Below, piece by piece: positions 9,014-16,646 of a stretch of 32,833 nt of DNA. Positions within the stretch are counted from its first letter, which is position 1. Every line of letters begins with the position of its first letter. Both the position numbers and the translations under genes were made by a program. Origin of the DNA: a virus. The notes under the pieces were generated by a model. That model saw only the letters and a list, made by a program, of their open reading frames with translations, was not told the DNA's origin and searched no databases. The DNA lies in IMG/VR virus record IMGVR_UViG_3300000230_000019, positions 1-32,833 of that record. One strand, given 5' to 3'.

Positions 9014-9274
9014 TTATAATAAATTTCCACCACCAATGGGGTCAATAACACCATATGGATAAAATGGATAAAATGGATATTCTGGAATTATCGGTGGTTC
9101 AACAGGAATAATCACATCAGCATCGAAAAATCCAATATCGGTTGCATCCTGAGTTAAACTAATTTTAAAATGATATGTTACGCCAGTATCCGGAATAATA
9201 TTAACATAACCTGAACCATCATTGGATGGTTTAGTTGTCATTATTCGTTCAACGGTTTTTTTAATTACTTCCAT
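9014..9274 (-). CDS. Small protein with Tyr-Pro-Phe tandem repeat
   Basis: This 86-residue product starts at an ATG (MEVIKKTVER) that overlaps the stop of the upstream endonuclease relic by one base (TAATG). The N-terminal two thirds look like one small beta domain (GYVNIIPDTGVTYHFKISL). A Pro-rich segment then leads into YPFYPFYPYG at residues 66-75, encoded by a 9-bp tandem repeat, and a Gly-rich tail. There is no known family, signal peptide or membrane segment. The position directly downstream of the gp6-like gene and its endonuclease suggests a small baseplate-associated protein. The aromatic/Pro tail could pack on a partner. Function is unknown. Confidence 0.55.
   Translation of the reverse strand: MEVIKKTVERIMTTKPSNDGSGYVNIIPDTGVTYHFKISLTQDATDIGFFDADVIIPVEPPIIPEYPFYPFYPYGVIDPIGGGNLL
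9053..9079 (-). repeat. 9-bp tandem repeat, three copies
   Basis: The coding strand has TATCCATTT twice and TATCCATAT once, in frame, giving Tyr-Pro-Phe, Tyr-Pro-Phe, Tyr-Pro-Tyr in the 86-residue protein. Near-identical codons point to recent slippage-type expansion rather than old, selected repetition. Confidence 0.85.
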
Positions 9275-9778
9275 TATACCACGCTCTTTATGAGATTATT
9301 AATATTATTTATTTGATAATATGGTATTCTCATTATATTAATATCATTTTTAATTTCATCATTTCTTTTGATTTCATTAAAACCTTTACTTCCACCAAAA
9401 ACATCAATAATTTCAAAATGATGTCTACCATCAAATTCAATAATCAAATTATTGTTAGGTAAATAAAAATCAAAGGGTAACTTTCTTTTTTTACCAATAC
9501 AGTCTTTAAATGTATGTTGTCTAATATATTTCACGTTCATATCATCCAATAATTTTCGTATTTTTTCTTCACCCTTAGATTCTTTACATATTGGGCAACC
9601 TTCATCCTTGACCCTGTAAATGATTTCGAGAAATTTGTTCAAACCTACCGTGATGTGTACAAATTATATTAATTCTTGTCAATCCATTAATATAATCAGA
9701 TTCAGAATAATCATAAATATTCGAATGTAATTTTTTTGCAATTTCAATGAATTCTGTTGTTGTTAATTTTTTGCTCAT
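9274..9778 (-). pseudogene. Frameshifted Vsr/EDxHD-type homing endonuclease
   Basis: Two overlapping frames together make one recognisable endonuclease. The first runs from ATG 9778 (MSKKLTTTEFIEIAKK) to a TGA at 9604-9602. It holds a zinc-binding-type repeat (ICTHHGRFEQ, then NHLQGQG). The second frame continues with GCPIC, then EEKIRKLL, FDFYLP and IEFDGRHHF, the PD-(D/E)XK core of Vsr-like/EDxHD homing endonucleases. Family members read straight through NHLxGxGCPxC, so this copy is broken at that point by a 7-bp duplication (9596-9609). A fresh start at 9642 (MNKFLEIIYR) could yield a 122-residue nuclease-domain fragment. The gene begins 1 base after the gp6-like stop and overlaps the next start. 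A sequencing error is the main alternative. Confidence 0.75.
9596..9609 (-). repeat. 7-bp near-tandem duplication causing the frameshift
   Basis: The coding strand reads AAGGATG followed directly by AAGGTTG, six of seven bases identical. Removing one unit restores the in-frame sequence Gly-Gln-Gly-Cys-Pro expected at the zinc-knuckle junction of this endonuclease family. The duplication therefore explains the frame change exactly. Confidence 0.8.
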
Positions 9779-9779
9779 A

Positions 9780-11627
9780 CTATTGTGTATTTTTTCGGAG
9801 GAAAATTTTAATATCTTTATCCGGATAACGAATCTCAAACATTGAGTCTGCTGTTGAATAAATCGTATTATTGATTATTTTTATTTCACCAGTAGATGGA
9901 TTCAATATTTCCTGTGAAATTGCATTGTTCGAGTATTGACCACCTACTTTATTATATACTTTAATACTAATTACGTTAATAACCCCATTAGCTTCCATAA
10001 TTTGTCTTTGTAGCCTACCCAAAAAGACATTTTCATCCATTTCATAATTATTAACACTAAAATAGTTTCGAACCAATGTAATAATACTATTAGCAATTTG
10101 ATTATCAGCAATGTTTTCAACATATACATCAATATCAAAAGCTAAATTAAATATTTTACCGTCTTTGATTTCAATATAATCATTAATCATTCTGAATTCA
10201 GTTAAATATTCGGAAATATTTAATTTTAACAGTGTATTACTTGTATTTGATAACTTACCATCAGCACCAATACCAAGTACAGATATAACTACCTTATTAT
10301 TTTCCTTGAAAGCATTGGCACGAAACGGTGAACCAAATTTACCGGGCATTTTATATACTTGTGTTAAATAATCGGTAAGTGTTACATCTCTCATTTGACT
10401 TGAGAAATTGTATTTAATTAATTGTCTTATTTGTTCATTACTTAATCCATCATTACCACCAATAGCTGGAATCGGATTAGTTGCTTTTAAACTTCGTTGT
10501 ACACTTTGATTATAGTCTTGACGTGAACCAGCCACTCTTAACGTATATCCACCGAGTTGTGTTAATACTTGTGCACCAAGATTTGAGTTACTACCACCAC
10601 CTGTTCTATATCTAACAAATAATGTATAATTTGCTTTTAACTTTTCACCCAATGCGGTATTATTTAAAAAATTATCGAGAAATGCTCTATTACTAACACC
10701 TGCCTTAATTAAACCATTTTTAAATGCATCAGCATCGGCATCCCCAGAACCAAAAGTTAATTTACAATAACCATTAGGTGTATATTCCTTTAAAAATTTC
10801 TTACTCACATCAATCCAACGTGCTGCTTTAATTCCAGTATTTTCAACCGTATTTAACGCACTTACGTTTTGAACCAACACTCTTTGTTGTGCCAAATAAT
10901 CAACTTCATAATATCTATTATCTGACGTATAAAAATCTGAAAGCGGTAGATTATTAGTATAATTAACACCTTCCAATAAAATAACATTTTCTATTTCAAT
11001 AACATCTGGGTCAGGCAATGTAATACTAAAAAATGGTATAATATCATTAGTATTTATAATTTGTTTGAATATACTTGTTGAGCCATTAATCACTACCTCT
11101 CTTTTGGTAACACTATAACTCACAACAATACCATTTGAATTTAAATTAGGTATGATTGAGCGATTTGGGTCACCTAAATTACTATATGGTGAATTCCAAT
11201 CAATTGTATCTTGAGTTTCAAATATTTTACCACCACCAATAACTTGTGCACCCGGAGCAAGTGTTGGATAATAACTTGCATCGGGTCTATCACCAAGAAC
11301 CGGAATCGTTACAGTTAAGTCTATAACGGTAACCGAAGGTCTACGGGCAGGTATATTAAAACCCATATTTTTTGCAATGTTCAATAATGAAGACCTTAAT
11401 TGTGCATATTCCAACTGTGTTTCTTGAAATGCTCTATCAGTATTAATTGATAAGTTATTACCAACCCCAGCATTAAGGTCAATAAGCATTGCACCAACGC
11501 TTGAATCGGTGAAATCAGACAAAACTTCAGGGTATGCCTGTCTTATGTATGAAATTAAATCAGTACGGATTTCCCCGAATGTACGTGAGCCATATTGAAT
11601 AATATTAGTAGTTAAATCTGTAGCCAT
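9780..11627 (-). CDS. Baseplate wedge protein, gp6 / baseplate J-like
   Basis: This is a 615-residue product starting at ATG 11627 (MATDLTTNIIQYGSRTF). The opening block, with a predicted helix and SYIRQAYPEVLSDFTDSSVG then AMLIDLNAGVGNNLS, is the standard N-terminus of baseplate J-like proteins. Later come ARRPSVTVIDLTVTIP, a central beta region, GGNDGLSNEQIRQLIKYNF, and a C-terminal part with the expected pattern of a helix followed by IMEANGVINVISIKVYN. T4 gp6 is 660 residues, so length fits. In T4, gp6 forms the baseplate inner ring dimers and joins gp25 and gp7 in each wedge; relatives of both are nearby. Both flanks are occupied by related endonuclease relics, and a strong ribosome-binding site (11636-11642) lies in the upstream relic's 3' end. 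Confidence 0.85.
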   Translation of the reverse strand: MATDLTTNIIQYGSRTFGEIRTDLISYIRQAYPEVLSDFTDSSVGAMLIDLNAGVGNNLSINTDRAFQETQLEYAQLRSSLLNIAKNMGFNIPARRPSVTVIDLTVTIPVLGDRPDASYYPTLAPGAQVIGGGKIFETQDTIDWNSPYSNLGDPNRSIIPNLNSNGIVVSYSVTKREVVINGSTSIFKQIINTNDIIPFFSITLPDPDVIEIENVILLEGVNYTNNLPLSDFYTSDNRYYEVDYLAQQRVLVQNVSALNTVENTGIKAARWIDVSKKFLKEYTPNGYCKLTFGSGDADADAFKNGLIKAGVSNRAFLDNFLNNTALGEKLKANYTLFVRYRTGGGSNSNLGAQVLTQLGGYTLRVAGSRQDYNQSVQRSLKATNPIPAIGGNDGLSNEQIRQLIKYNFSSQMRDVTLTDYLTQVYKMPGKFGSPFRANAFKENNKVVISVLGIGADGKLSNTSNTLLKLNISEYLTEFRMINDYIEIKDGKIFNLAFDIDVYVENIADNQIANSIITLVRNYFSVNNYEMDENVFLGRLQRQIMEANGVINVISIKVYNKVGGQYSNNAISQEILNPSTGEIKIINNTIYSTADSMFEIRYPDKDIKIFLRKNTQ

Positions 11628-11932
11628 TATAATATCTCCTTTAATATTTGATTAATATTGTTTATATCACTATATTTTATTCTCAATAAACCAATATTAT
11701 TATTTTTTGCAAAATTATTTTTAATCTCATCCCTAATTTTTAATGAATTATATGCTTTTTCGCCACCAAAATATTTTATCGGTATAAAATGCTGTATTCC
11801 ATCATATTCCAATAACATATTATGTTTAGGTAAATAATAATCAAATAATAACATTCTTTTCCTACCATTGCAATCATTAAACATTTTTTCTTTAATATAT
11901 TCAATATTATTTACGTCTAAATATTTTTTCAT
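11627..11932 (-). CDS. Truncated Vsr/EDxHD-type endonuclease (nuclease domain only)
   Basis: This 101-residue product (MKKYLDVNNIEYIKEKMF) aligns with the C-terminal half of the endonuclease relic at 9274-9778. The N-C-G-R/K-K-R block, LLFDYYLPKHNMLLEYDG and IQHF correspond to its PD-(D/E)XK core (Asp of FDYYLP, Glu and Asp of EYDG, His of QHF). The N-terminal zinc-knuckle repeats of full-length members (HG-F, HL-G-GCP-C) are absent. Only 14 bases separate its ATG from the stop of the gp25-like gene, so the missing part is deleted, not displaced. Its stop overlaps the gp6-like start by one base (TAATG). It could be a minimal active nuclease or a decayed homing gene. The family call is confident; activity is unknown. 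Confidence 0.75.
   Translation of the reverse strand: MKKYLDVNNIEYIKEKMFNDCNGRKRMLLFDYYLPKHNMLLEYDGIQHFIPIKYFGGEKAYNSLKIRDEIKNNFAKNNNIGLLRIKYSDINNINQILKEIL
11636..11642 (-). promoter_or_regulatory. Strong Shine-Dalgarno for the gp6-like gene
   Basis: AAAGGAG on the coding strand lies 8 bases before the gp6-like ATG, ideal spacing. It is embedded in the last Lys-Glu codons of the truncated endonuclease gene. Such a perfect site is exceptional here, since most starts in the window show none. Confidence 0.7.
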
Positions 11933-11946
11933 TGTATTATTTTAAA

Positions 11947-12345
11947 TTAAAAGTTTAAATCTAATGCCCCGGATTCGGTAAAACTATCTTCAGTATATGT
12001 AAATTGAATATTAACGTTCAATTGATTTTCTGAAATCGGTTGACCATTATCATCATAATTCCAATTGAAACTTATTTTGGTTATTTTAAGTGCAGGAATA
12101 TATAATGATACGGTATTTTTTATTTCTTGCTCAACATCAGTTGCATTTAAGTTGTCATTAGGTTCAAAAATATATTTCAATAAATTAGTACCATAATTGG
12201 GTTCATAATACCTCTCACCCCTTTGAGTAAGTAAGAGCAATAATAAATCAGAACTAAATGCCTCTTTCGTTACCTGTGTCATTAAAAAAAATGTGTTTTT
12301 ATCCACATCATCATTAAGGGGGAATTTAATATTATATGTTTGCAT
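11947..12345 (-). CDS. Baseplate wedge protein, gp25-like
   Basis: This 132-residue product starts at the ATG at 12345 (MQTYNIKFPLND). A longer frame could begin at a GTG at 12390, but that would place the start inside the terminator hairpin, so the ATG is preferred. The block LLLLLLTQRGERYYEPNYG followed by TNLLKYIFEP matches the core of the gp25/gpW family (L-T--GER---P-YG--L---F-E). In T4, gp25 bridges baseplate wedge and sheath with gp6 and gp53. The gene order gp25 then gp6, interrupted only by a nuclease relic, agrees with T4-type baseplate clusters. It is the first gene of its transcription unit, with a GTATTTAT element 15 bases upstream and a terminator before that. Confidence 0.85.
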   Translation of the reverse strand: MQTYNIKFPLNDDVDKNTFFLMTQVTKEAFSSDLLLLLLTQRGERYYEPNYGTNLLKYIFEPNDNLNATDVEQEIKNTVSLYIPALKITKISFNWNYDDNGQPISENQLNVNIQFTYTEDSFTESGALDLNF

Positions 12346-12360
12346 ACAAAAGATTTTATA

Positions 12361-12368
12361 ATAAATAC
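12361..12368 (-). promoter_or_regulatory. GTATTTAT element, likely promoter core
   Basis: The coding strand reads GTATTTATTATA, 15 bases before the gp25-like ATG and 7 bases after the terminator hairpin at 12376-12405. It is one of seven exact copies. The terminator-then-element arrangement is what a new transcription unit needs; activity is inferred. Confidence 0.55.
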
Positions 12369-12375
12369 TATAAAC

Positions 12376-12405
12376 AAAAAATCCCGACACTTGCCGGGAT
12401 TTTTT
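12376..12405 (-). terminator. Intrinsic terminator after the 12408-16156 unit
   Basis: An 11-bp inverted repeat (AAAAAATCCCG / CGGGATTTTTT) flanks an 8-base loop, with the T-run inside the distal arm on the minus strand. It starts 2 bases after the stop of the 12408-12881 gene. The symmetric A/T arms make it potentially bidirectional. Confidence 0.85.
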
Positions 12406-12407
12406 TA

Positions 12408-12881
12408 TTATTCTATTGATGACAGTCGATTTTTACCTCGTTTGCCTTTATTGGCAGCTTTTAACTTATTCTCATCATCCTTTTCTTTAATGTAAAGACT
12501 TTTAACTGATTCATTAAGTGTAACCAATTTATCAATACCATATTTCGCTGCAACCCCACTGTGAACGCATAAATCTTTAGGTACTTTAGATACAACATCT
12601 GTATCAGATATACTAATACCATGAAGTTCACCAACAATTAATAATTTTTGCATATCCAATGGTAATTTATTGAAAATACCCTCATTAATAATAACTGCGA
12701 AATTAACACCTTCAGAAAGTACTTGTACCAATTCATTAGATAATTGTATCTTAACTGGATTCTCCTTCTGTTTGTTACTACACAGTACTTTAAACTCAAC
12801 CCAATGTGGAATTGATGATTCGCCACGTACTTCATCGAACAATTTTACAACATCTTCCGATGCATCTTCAAATTTTGCCAT
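12408..12881 (-). CDS. Unknown phage protein, possibly metallopeptidase-like fold without HExxH
   Basis: This is a 157-residue product starting MAKFEDASED. A central block reads FNKLPLDMQKLLIVGELHGIS, followed by KVPKDLCVHSGVAAKYG, and the C-terminus is Lys/Arg-rich. The GELH segment after a Q-K-hydrophobic run recalls the HEL--- helix of putative phage metallopeptidases, but the first His is Gly here. If related, it would be catalytically dead or divergent. There is no membrane segment or signal. It is the last gene of a five-gene unit, directly followed by a strong terminator and then the gp25-like gene. The basic tail could bind nucleic acid. The resemblance is weak; I regard the function as unknown. 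Confidence 0.55.
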   Translation of the reverse strand: MAKFEDASEDVVKLFDEVRGESSIPHWVEFKVLCSNKQKENPVKIQLSNELVQVLSEGVNFAVIINEGIFNKLPLDMQKLLIVGELHGISISDTDVVSKVPKDLCVHSGVAAKYGIDKLVTLNESVKSLYIKEKDDENKLKAANKGKRGKNRLSSIE

Positions 12882-12893
12882 AATAATTCTAAT

Positions 12894-13343
12894 TTAACTG
12901 TTAATAATAGAGCCATATCTTGTTTTAACTCTTTCAATTTCACTAAATAATTCAACATTAGCAGATTTGGTATTATCAAATGTTTCTACAACGGTTTGAA
13001 TGAACTCACGCATATCATAAACACTCAACATAACCAATTCATCAATTTCCTTTAATGTTTTAATTTGTTGTAAAGCTAAATCTTTTTCTTTAATTTCCAA
13101 CATTTTTTTATTGGGTTCTGAATTAATTATTGCTGCTTCTTCTTCGGTAACAGTCTTAACCCCTGCTTTATCTAATCTATCATTAATCGATTTTTCGATA
13201 TTTGAATCTTGTACAATACCACTTGTACCTTTCATTTTTTCATTTGCCAATTCATCAATTTCGATGATTTTTTTTGCTGCTTCGGAATTAAATTCCCCGG
13301 TATCCACAGCTTTCTTTAGTTTCTCTAAAAAATCTGATGCCAT
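12894..13343 (-). CDS. Small helical protein of unknown function
   Basis: This product has 149 residues from the ATG at 13343 (MASDFLEKLKKAV). A longer frame would need a TTG at 13352, which is less likely. The sequence is strongly helical and charged, with a coiled-coil-prone central part (KKMLEIKEKDLALQQIKTL) and a C-terminal region including MREFIQTVVETF. It has no cysteines, membrane segment or catalytic motif. It lies 12 bases before the next gene and 11 bases after the 305-residue unknown, in a unit upstream of the baseplate genes. An assembly or scaffold-type or tail-chaperone role is possible from position and helicity; there is no direct evidence. Confidence 0.6.
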   Translation of the reverse strand: MASDFLEKLKKAVDTGEFNSEAAKKIIEIDELANEKMKGTSGIVQDSNIEKSINDRLDKAGVKTVTEEEAAIINSEPNKKMLEIKEKDLALQQIKTLKEIDELVMLSVYDMREFIQTVVETFDNTKSANVELFSEIERVKTRYGSIINS

Positions 13344-13354
13344 AATTATCAATT

Positions 13355-14272
13355 TTAAGCTGAACCCACTATTTCCATTTCAAGTCCCTTGAATTTCCAT
13401 ACTTCATGGGTATTATTATATTTTATTCTTTTCGTGAAATCAATAATTCCAAATCTCATAATATCCCCATAATCATTTTTAATATAAACATGTTTCATGT
13501 TGATAATTTCCTTGAATATGTCGCTATCTTCGGTTATTTCACTTGTTTTAAATTTCAAAGGTATGAAAAATTCTAATTGTCGATATTCAAATCCAATTTT
13601 TTTCACGTGTAAAAATTCACTTAATTGTTCTATCTTATTAACCACATCGACATCATCACCACGATATACCTTAATCGGAAATTCAAATTGTTTAGATTTT
13701 TTAAAGACATCAACTACCTGATATTCAAAATCAGTATTTTCTTCTTTAGGTTTTTCTAATATATCCATAATATTAGCTAACCCAACTTCAATTGGTTTAT
13801 TATTGAAAATATACAGCAACTCATAATCATCATCTTTAGTTCTCTTTTCTTCCATTTCCAAAGCAAACACTTCACCAAGCGTTTTACCAGCATGCTTATG
13901 TTTGTCATCAAAAAACCCATAATGTTCGTACCTTCTACCGTATTGGTCTTTCATACCATAACTCGTACCATATTTATCAGCAGCCACAGCCATTTTATAT
14001 GGTGTCGCATTTCTAATGAATTTATCTGCTTTTTTCAATAACTCATAATAGTCTTTAACATATTTTTCATCAGTTTCTCCGGCATAGAATTTTTCAAGTA
14101 ATTGATTCCTATGTCGCATTCTCTGATTTTTCTTGCTCCTTTCATCAATTGAATTTAATTGTGGTGAAAGTATGTCATCTTCGGTTCTATGTAATGCTAT
14201 GCTGATGTTTATAACAATACTATGTAGTTTGATATATAACCAAAGAACAATATGTTTGAATATGTTTCTCAT
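13355..14272 (-). CDS. Unknown phage protein with hydrophobic N-terminus
   Basis: This is a 305-residue product. Residues 4-27 (FKHIVLWLYIKLHSIVINIS) are hydrophobic and could form a membrane-associated or amphipathic helix. A highly charged segment (RSKKNQRMRHRNQLLEKFYAG) follows, then YGMKDQYGRRYEHYGFFDD with KHKHAGKTLGEV, and a C-terminal half with beta character ending VWKFKGLEMEIVGSA. The start is fixed by a 4-base ATGA overlap with the upstream gene. The central block looks like a well-conserved phage protein, but I cannot attach a function to it. It sits between a small basic protein and a helical protein in the unit that precedes the baseplate genes, so a neck or tail-assembly role is only a guess. 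Confidence 0.55.
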   Translation of the reverse strand: MRNIFKHIVLWLYIKLHSIVINISIALHRTEDDILSPQLNSIDERSKKNQRMRHRNQLLEKFYAGETDEKYVKDYYELLKKADKFIRNATPYKMAVAADKYGTSYGMKDQYGRRYEHYGFFDDKHKHAGKTLGEVFALEMEEKRTKDDDYELLYIFNNKPIEVGLANIMDILEKPKEENTDFEYQVVDVFKKSKQFEFPIKVYRGDDVDVVNKIEQLSEFLHVKKIGFEYRQLEFFIPLKFKTSEITEDSDIFKEIINMKHVYIKNDYGDIMRFGIIDFTKRIKYNNTHEVWKFKGLEMEIVGSA

Positions 14273-14763
14273 CTACCTTGTTCAATCATTTTTTTATTCA
14301 TCTTAACCGATTTGATTATATTAAATGCCATATCATTTGATATCTCTTTATCTGGAAATAATTTTTTGACTTTTCTGATTTCATATATCAACGTAATATG
14401 ATAATAATATAATGCTATCATATTAAATATTCGTTTAAAAAAATTACGAATACCTTGAATACGACTTCGTTTTGAATGACGAAGTTTGTATGATAAATGT
14501 AATGCCACTATTGGGGATAATACCACTTTAATATTATTCCTTCTCCAAATACTTTTTGTAAACTCATGTTCAACATTTTTTCTATATTGAATAAACACCA
14601 AATCAAATTGTTCATTAAAACTATCATCATCATCATCATCTCTAACATACATATTATCTTTAATGAATCTACGAATTCTTTCTAATTTAGTGTCGATTAA
14701 CTTATCATATTCCACAACAGTCAATCTCTTTGGTTTACGTTTAAATATTTCAAATATTTTCAT
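14269..14763 (-). CDS. Small basic protein of unknown function
   Basis: This is a 164-residue product starting MKIFEIFKRKPKRL. It has an acidic run of six Asp at about residues 43-48 inside an otherwise basic protein. There are two moderately hydrophobic stretches (VVLSPIVALHLSY and FNMIALYYYHITLIY) that could be peripheral membrane helices or a buried core. The ATG is 10 bases after the glycosyltransferase stop, and its own stop overlaps the next start by 4 bases (ATGA). This and the following gene may therefore be co-translated and interact. There is no known family. The charge pattern would suit a nucleic-acid- or membrane-associated adaptor; this is inference only. Confidence 0.5.
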   Translation of the reverse strand: MKIFEIFKRKPKRLTVVEYDKLIDTKLERIRRFIKDNMYVRDDDDDDSFNEQFDLVFIQYRKNVEHEFTKSIWRRNNIKVVLSPIVALHLSYKLRHSKRSRIQGIRNFFKRIFNMIALYYYHITLIYEIRKVKKLFPDKEISNDMAFNIIKSVKMNKKMIEQGR

Positions 14764-14773
14764 AATTTTAAAT

Positions 14774-16156
14774 TTATACTACTGCTAATGTTTTCATTAC
14801 TGCTGTACGATAAAATTCAGCACGTTTTTTAGTTACTTCTGCAAGGTTATACTCGACCTTAAAATCTTCATATAGTTGTTCGCCTAATTTCTTTCTTAAA
14901 TCAGCATCTAATATAAGTTTCTTTAAATATTTTTTCCAATATTTATGTGCATTTTTTTCCGATGGAATTAAAACACAATTTTCCATGTGTCTGCCATGTA
15001 CATTATATGGTGGAATATCAGAACATACTATTGGTAATTTCCTTGTCCAACATTCAACCTGTTTTAGATTTGATTTCATCCTATTGAATGGGTTGTCAGC
15101 CAATGGAGCTAACACAATATCTGTTTCATCCAATACTTGTGCATAAGTATTTGCCTTTTGTGTCCAGCGTCTACCGAAATTACCTTCATTTTCATATTTA
15201 ACATTTCGTTCAAAGTTACCAAGCCATTCCAAATAATCTTTATCCTTAATCATCCTATGATTATCAGTTAAAATATTTTCGTATATCAAATATACGCTCT
15301 CTTCAGACCTAATATCCCTTTCTTGAGAACTGAATACTTTACCCCTATATTTATTTTTTAATGCTTCTGACAATTTAGGAATCATATCAACATCACCCCT
15401 TGTCTTATTAATAATTTTAACATTATCGACTGTCCATAGTCCCAATTTTTGTAGTTCCTGACCAAAATCTTGATTAAAAGTAACATCAGTAGTATTTCCC
15501 TCAGTATCCCAACCAGCAACAATCACCTTAAATTTATCAGCTAATTCAGAATCATTCGACAATACATTCATAACAGAATTTAATTGTTCCATATCACCCA
15601 TATGTGAGCTACCTGCCATATATGTAATTCTAACACGACCATCTGGGTCTGGCTTCCAATTGTTTTGAAATTGTTTCATCCATGTAGGGTCAGTAGAATT
15701 ATACAATACCTTAACATTATCTTTTTGAGTTATCTTTCTAATTTCATCAGCAAACACATCTGTTGTGGTTGTAACATAATCAGCAATTTTCAAATTTTCA
15801 ATTATTGGAATATGCATTTTTCTCTCTTGACTTAAAGCATAGAATGGATGATTTTTATGTAGTATCCAGTAGTCATCAATATCAACAATCAATATTGTGC
15901 CGGATTTTCTCAATTCATTGGCTAATTGTTGCATTTGCTTATTATCACCCAAAAATTGACGATGATAATGTATTATGTGGAATGATTTCAGGTAATCAAC
16001 AATATTTGGGTCATTAAAGTCTAATGTTGGATTAATTTCCACATAAAATTCATCCGAATGATTTCTTTCAAGTTCCATTGCTGGGGTTTGTGTCCTGAAG
16101 TAGTTAACGCCTGCTCCGTCAAGGTTATAGAATAATATCCTAATTTTTCCGTCCAT
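14774..16156 (-). CDS. GT-B glycosyltransferase (GT4-like)
   Basis: This is a 460-residue cytosolic enzyme. The N-terminal Rossmann half holds ADYVTTTTDVFADEI with VKVLYNSTD (residues about 125-156), the usual acceptor-side pattern. The linker then gives RITYMAGSSHMGDMEQL (about 176-192). The donor-binding half ends in DIVLAPLADNPFNRMKS, followed by NLKQVECW and LPIVCSDIPPY (about 346-384), the classic GT4-type donor-site block with the conserved Glu. It should transfer a sugar from a nucleotide-sugar and keep the fold of retaining GT-B enzymes. Acceptor and sugar are unknown. It is the first gene of a unit upstream of the baseplate genes and the third glycosyltransferase in the window. No GTATTTAT element was found before it; only AT-rich sequence and the preceding terminator are present at 16157-16280. 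Confidence 0.8.
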   Translation of the reverse strand: MDGKIRILFYNLDGAGVNYFRTQTPAMELERNHSDEFYVEINPTLDFNDPNIVDYLKSFHIIHYHRQFLGDNKQMQQLANELRKSGTILIVDIDDYWILHKNHPFYALSQERKMHIPIIENLKIADYVTTTTDVFADEIRKITQKDNVKVLYNSTDPTWMKQFQNNWKPDPDGRVRITYMAGSSHMGDMEQLNSVMNVLSNDSELADKFKVIVAGWDTEGNTTDVTFNQDFGQELQKLGLWTVDNVKIINKTRGDVDMIPKLSEALKNKYRGKVFSSQERDIRSEESVYLIYENILTDNHRMIKDKDYLEWLGNFERNVKYENEGNFGRRWTQKANTYAQVLDETDIVLAPLADNPFNRMKSNLKQVECWTRKLPIVCSDIPPYNVHGRHMENCVLIPSEKNAHKYWKKYLKKLILDADLRKKLGEQLYEDFKVEYNLAEVTKKRAEFYRTAVMKTLAVV

Positions 16157-16239
16157 GATTTAATTATAATTTTTTTATAAAATAATGTAATTAATCACTA
16201 ATACGTAAAACTTAAATAAATCTTGAATTTACACATAAA

Positions 16240-16260
16240 AAGCCAACTTATTGTTGGCTT
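16240..16260 (-). terminator. Intrinsic terminator after the 16281-17471 unit
   Basis: An 8-bp perfect inverted repeat (AAGCCAAC / GTTGGCTT) with a 5-base loop is followed on the minus strand by TTTTATG. It lies 20 bases after the stop of the 16281-16640 gene and before the glycosyltransferase gene. Confidence 0.8.
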
Positions 16261-16280
16261 AATTTATTTATTTTAAATCA

Positions 16281-16640
16281 CTATAATTCTGTCGATTCTG
16301 CCTCTTGAGGTTTTTTGATTAGTTTCTTTTTTGTTGCCAATTCAACATCAGTATCAGTCTTTTTATTTTCTTCAATCTTAACTGGGATTGGTCTTGAAGC
16401 GGCAATTGAATTTTTTAATTCATTTATGCTAACTTCAGCAACATTAATAAGTTTTTTAACTCTTAGGCTATGTACAGATAATGGCAATGATGATATTTGT
16501 AAATATACTGTTTCACCGGGTTTAATCTTTATTGTTTTTTTTACCATTGAATCAACATATTCAATATCTAATGTTGTGTTAAATCTACTATCTCGTTTTC
16601 CAATGAGATTTGTTACGTTCATAATTTTATATGTATTCAT
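16281..16640 (-). CDS. Small beta-rich protein of unknown function
   Basis: This 119-residue product starts MNTYKIMNVTNL. The first 75 residues look like a compact beta domain (KKTIKIKPGETVYLQISSLPLS, then SLRVKKLINVAEVS). The rest (about 85-119) is a charged, Lys/Glu-rich flexible tail. There are no catalytic motifs. It begins 6 bases after the ParB/ART-like fusion and is followed by a terminator, so it is the last gene of the short unit starting at 17471. Small beta proteins with such charged tails are common around phage structural genes. A virion or capsid-accessory role is possible but not shown. Confidence 0.55.
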   Translation of the reverse strand: MNTYKIMNVTNLIGKRDSRFNTTLDIEYVDSMVKKTIKIKPGETVYLQISSLPLSVHSLRVKKLINVAEVSINELKNSIAASRPIPVKIEENKKTDTDVELATKKKLIKKPQEAESTEL

Positions 16641-16646
16641 ATTTTT

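Noticed and set aside
9602-9838. Extended N-terminus (MRFVIRIKIL...) for the endonuclease relic
   Set aside because: It would overlap the end of the gp6-like gene by 59 bases; the natural start is MSKKLTTTEF at 9778, one base after the gp6-like stop.
12346-12390. GTG start giving 15 extra residues on the gp25-like protein
   Set aside because: The extra codons run through the terminator arm and the GTATTTAT element; the ATG at 12345 matches the family's N-terminus.
14623-14642. ATC repeat run (poly-Asp) as a microsatellite or regulatory element
   Set aside because: It is in frame and encodes six Asp within the 164-residue protein; short and without other support.
16157-16239. Promoter before the GT-B glycosyltransferase gene
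   Set aside because: A promoter is expected after the terminator, but only a weak GTATTAG-like match (about 16198-16204) and general AT-richness are present; not enough to call.
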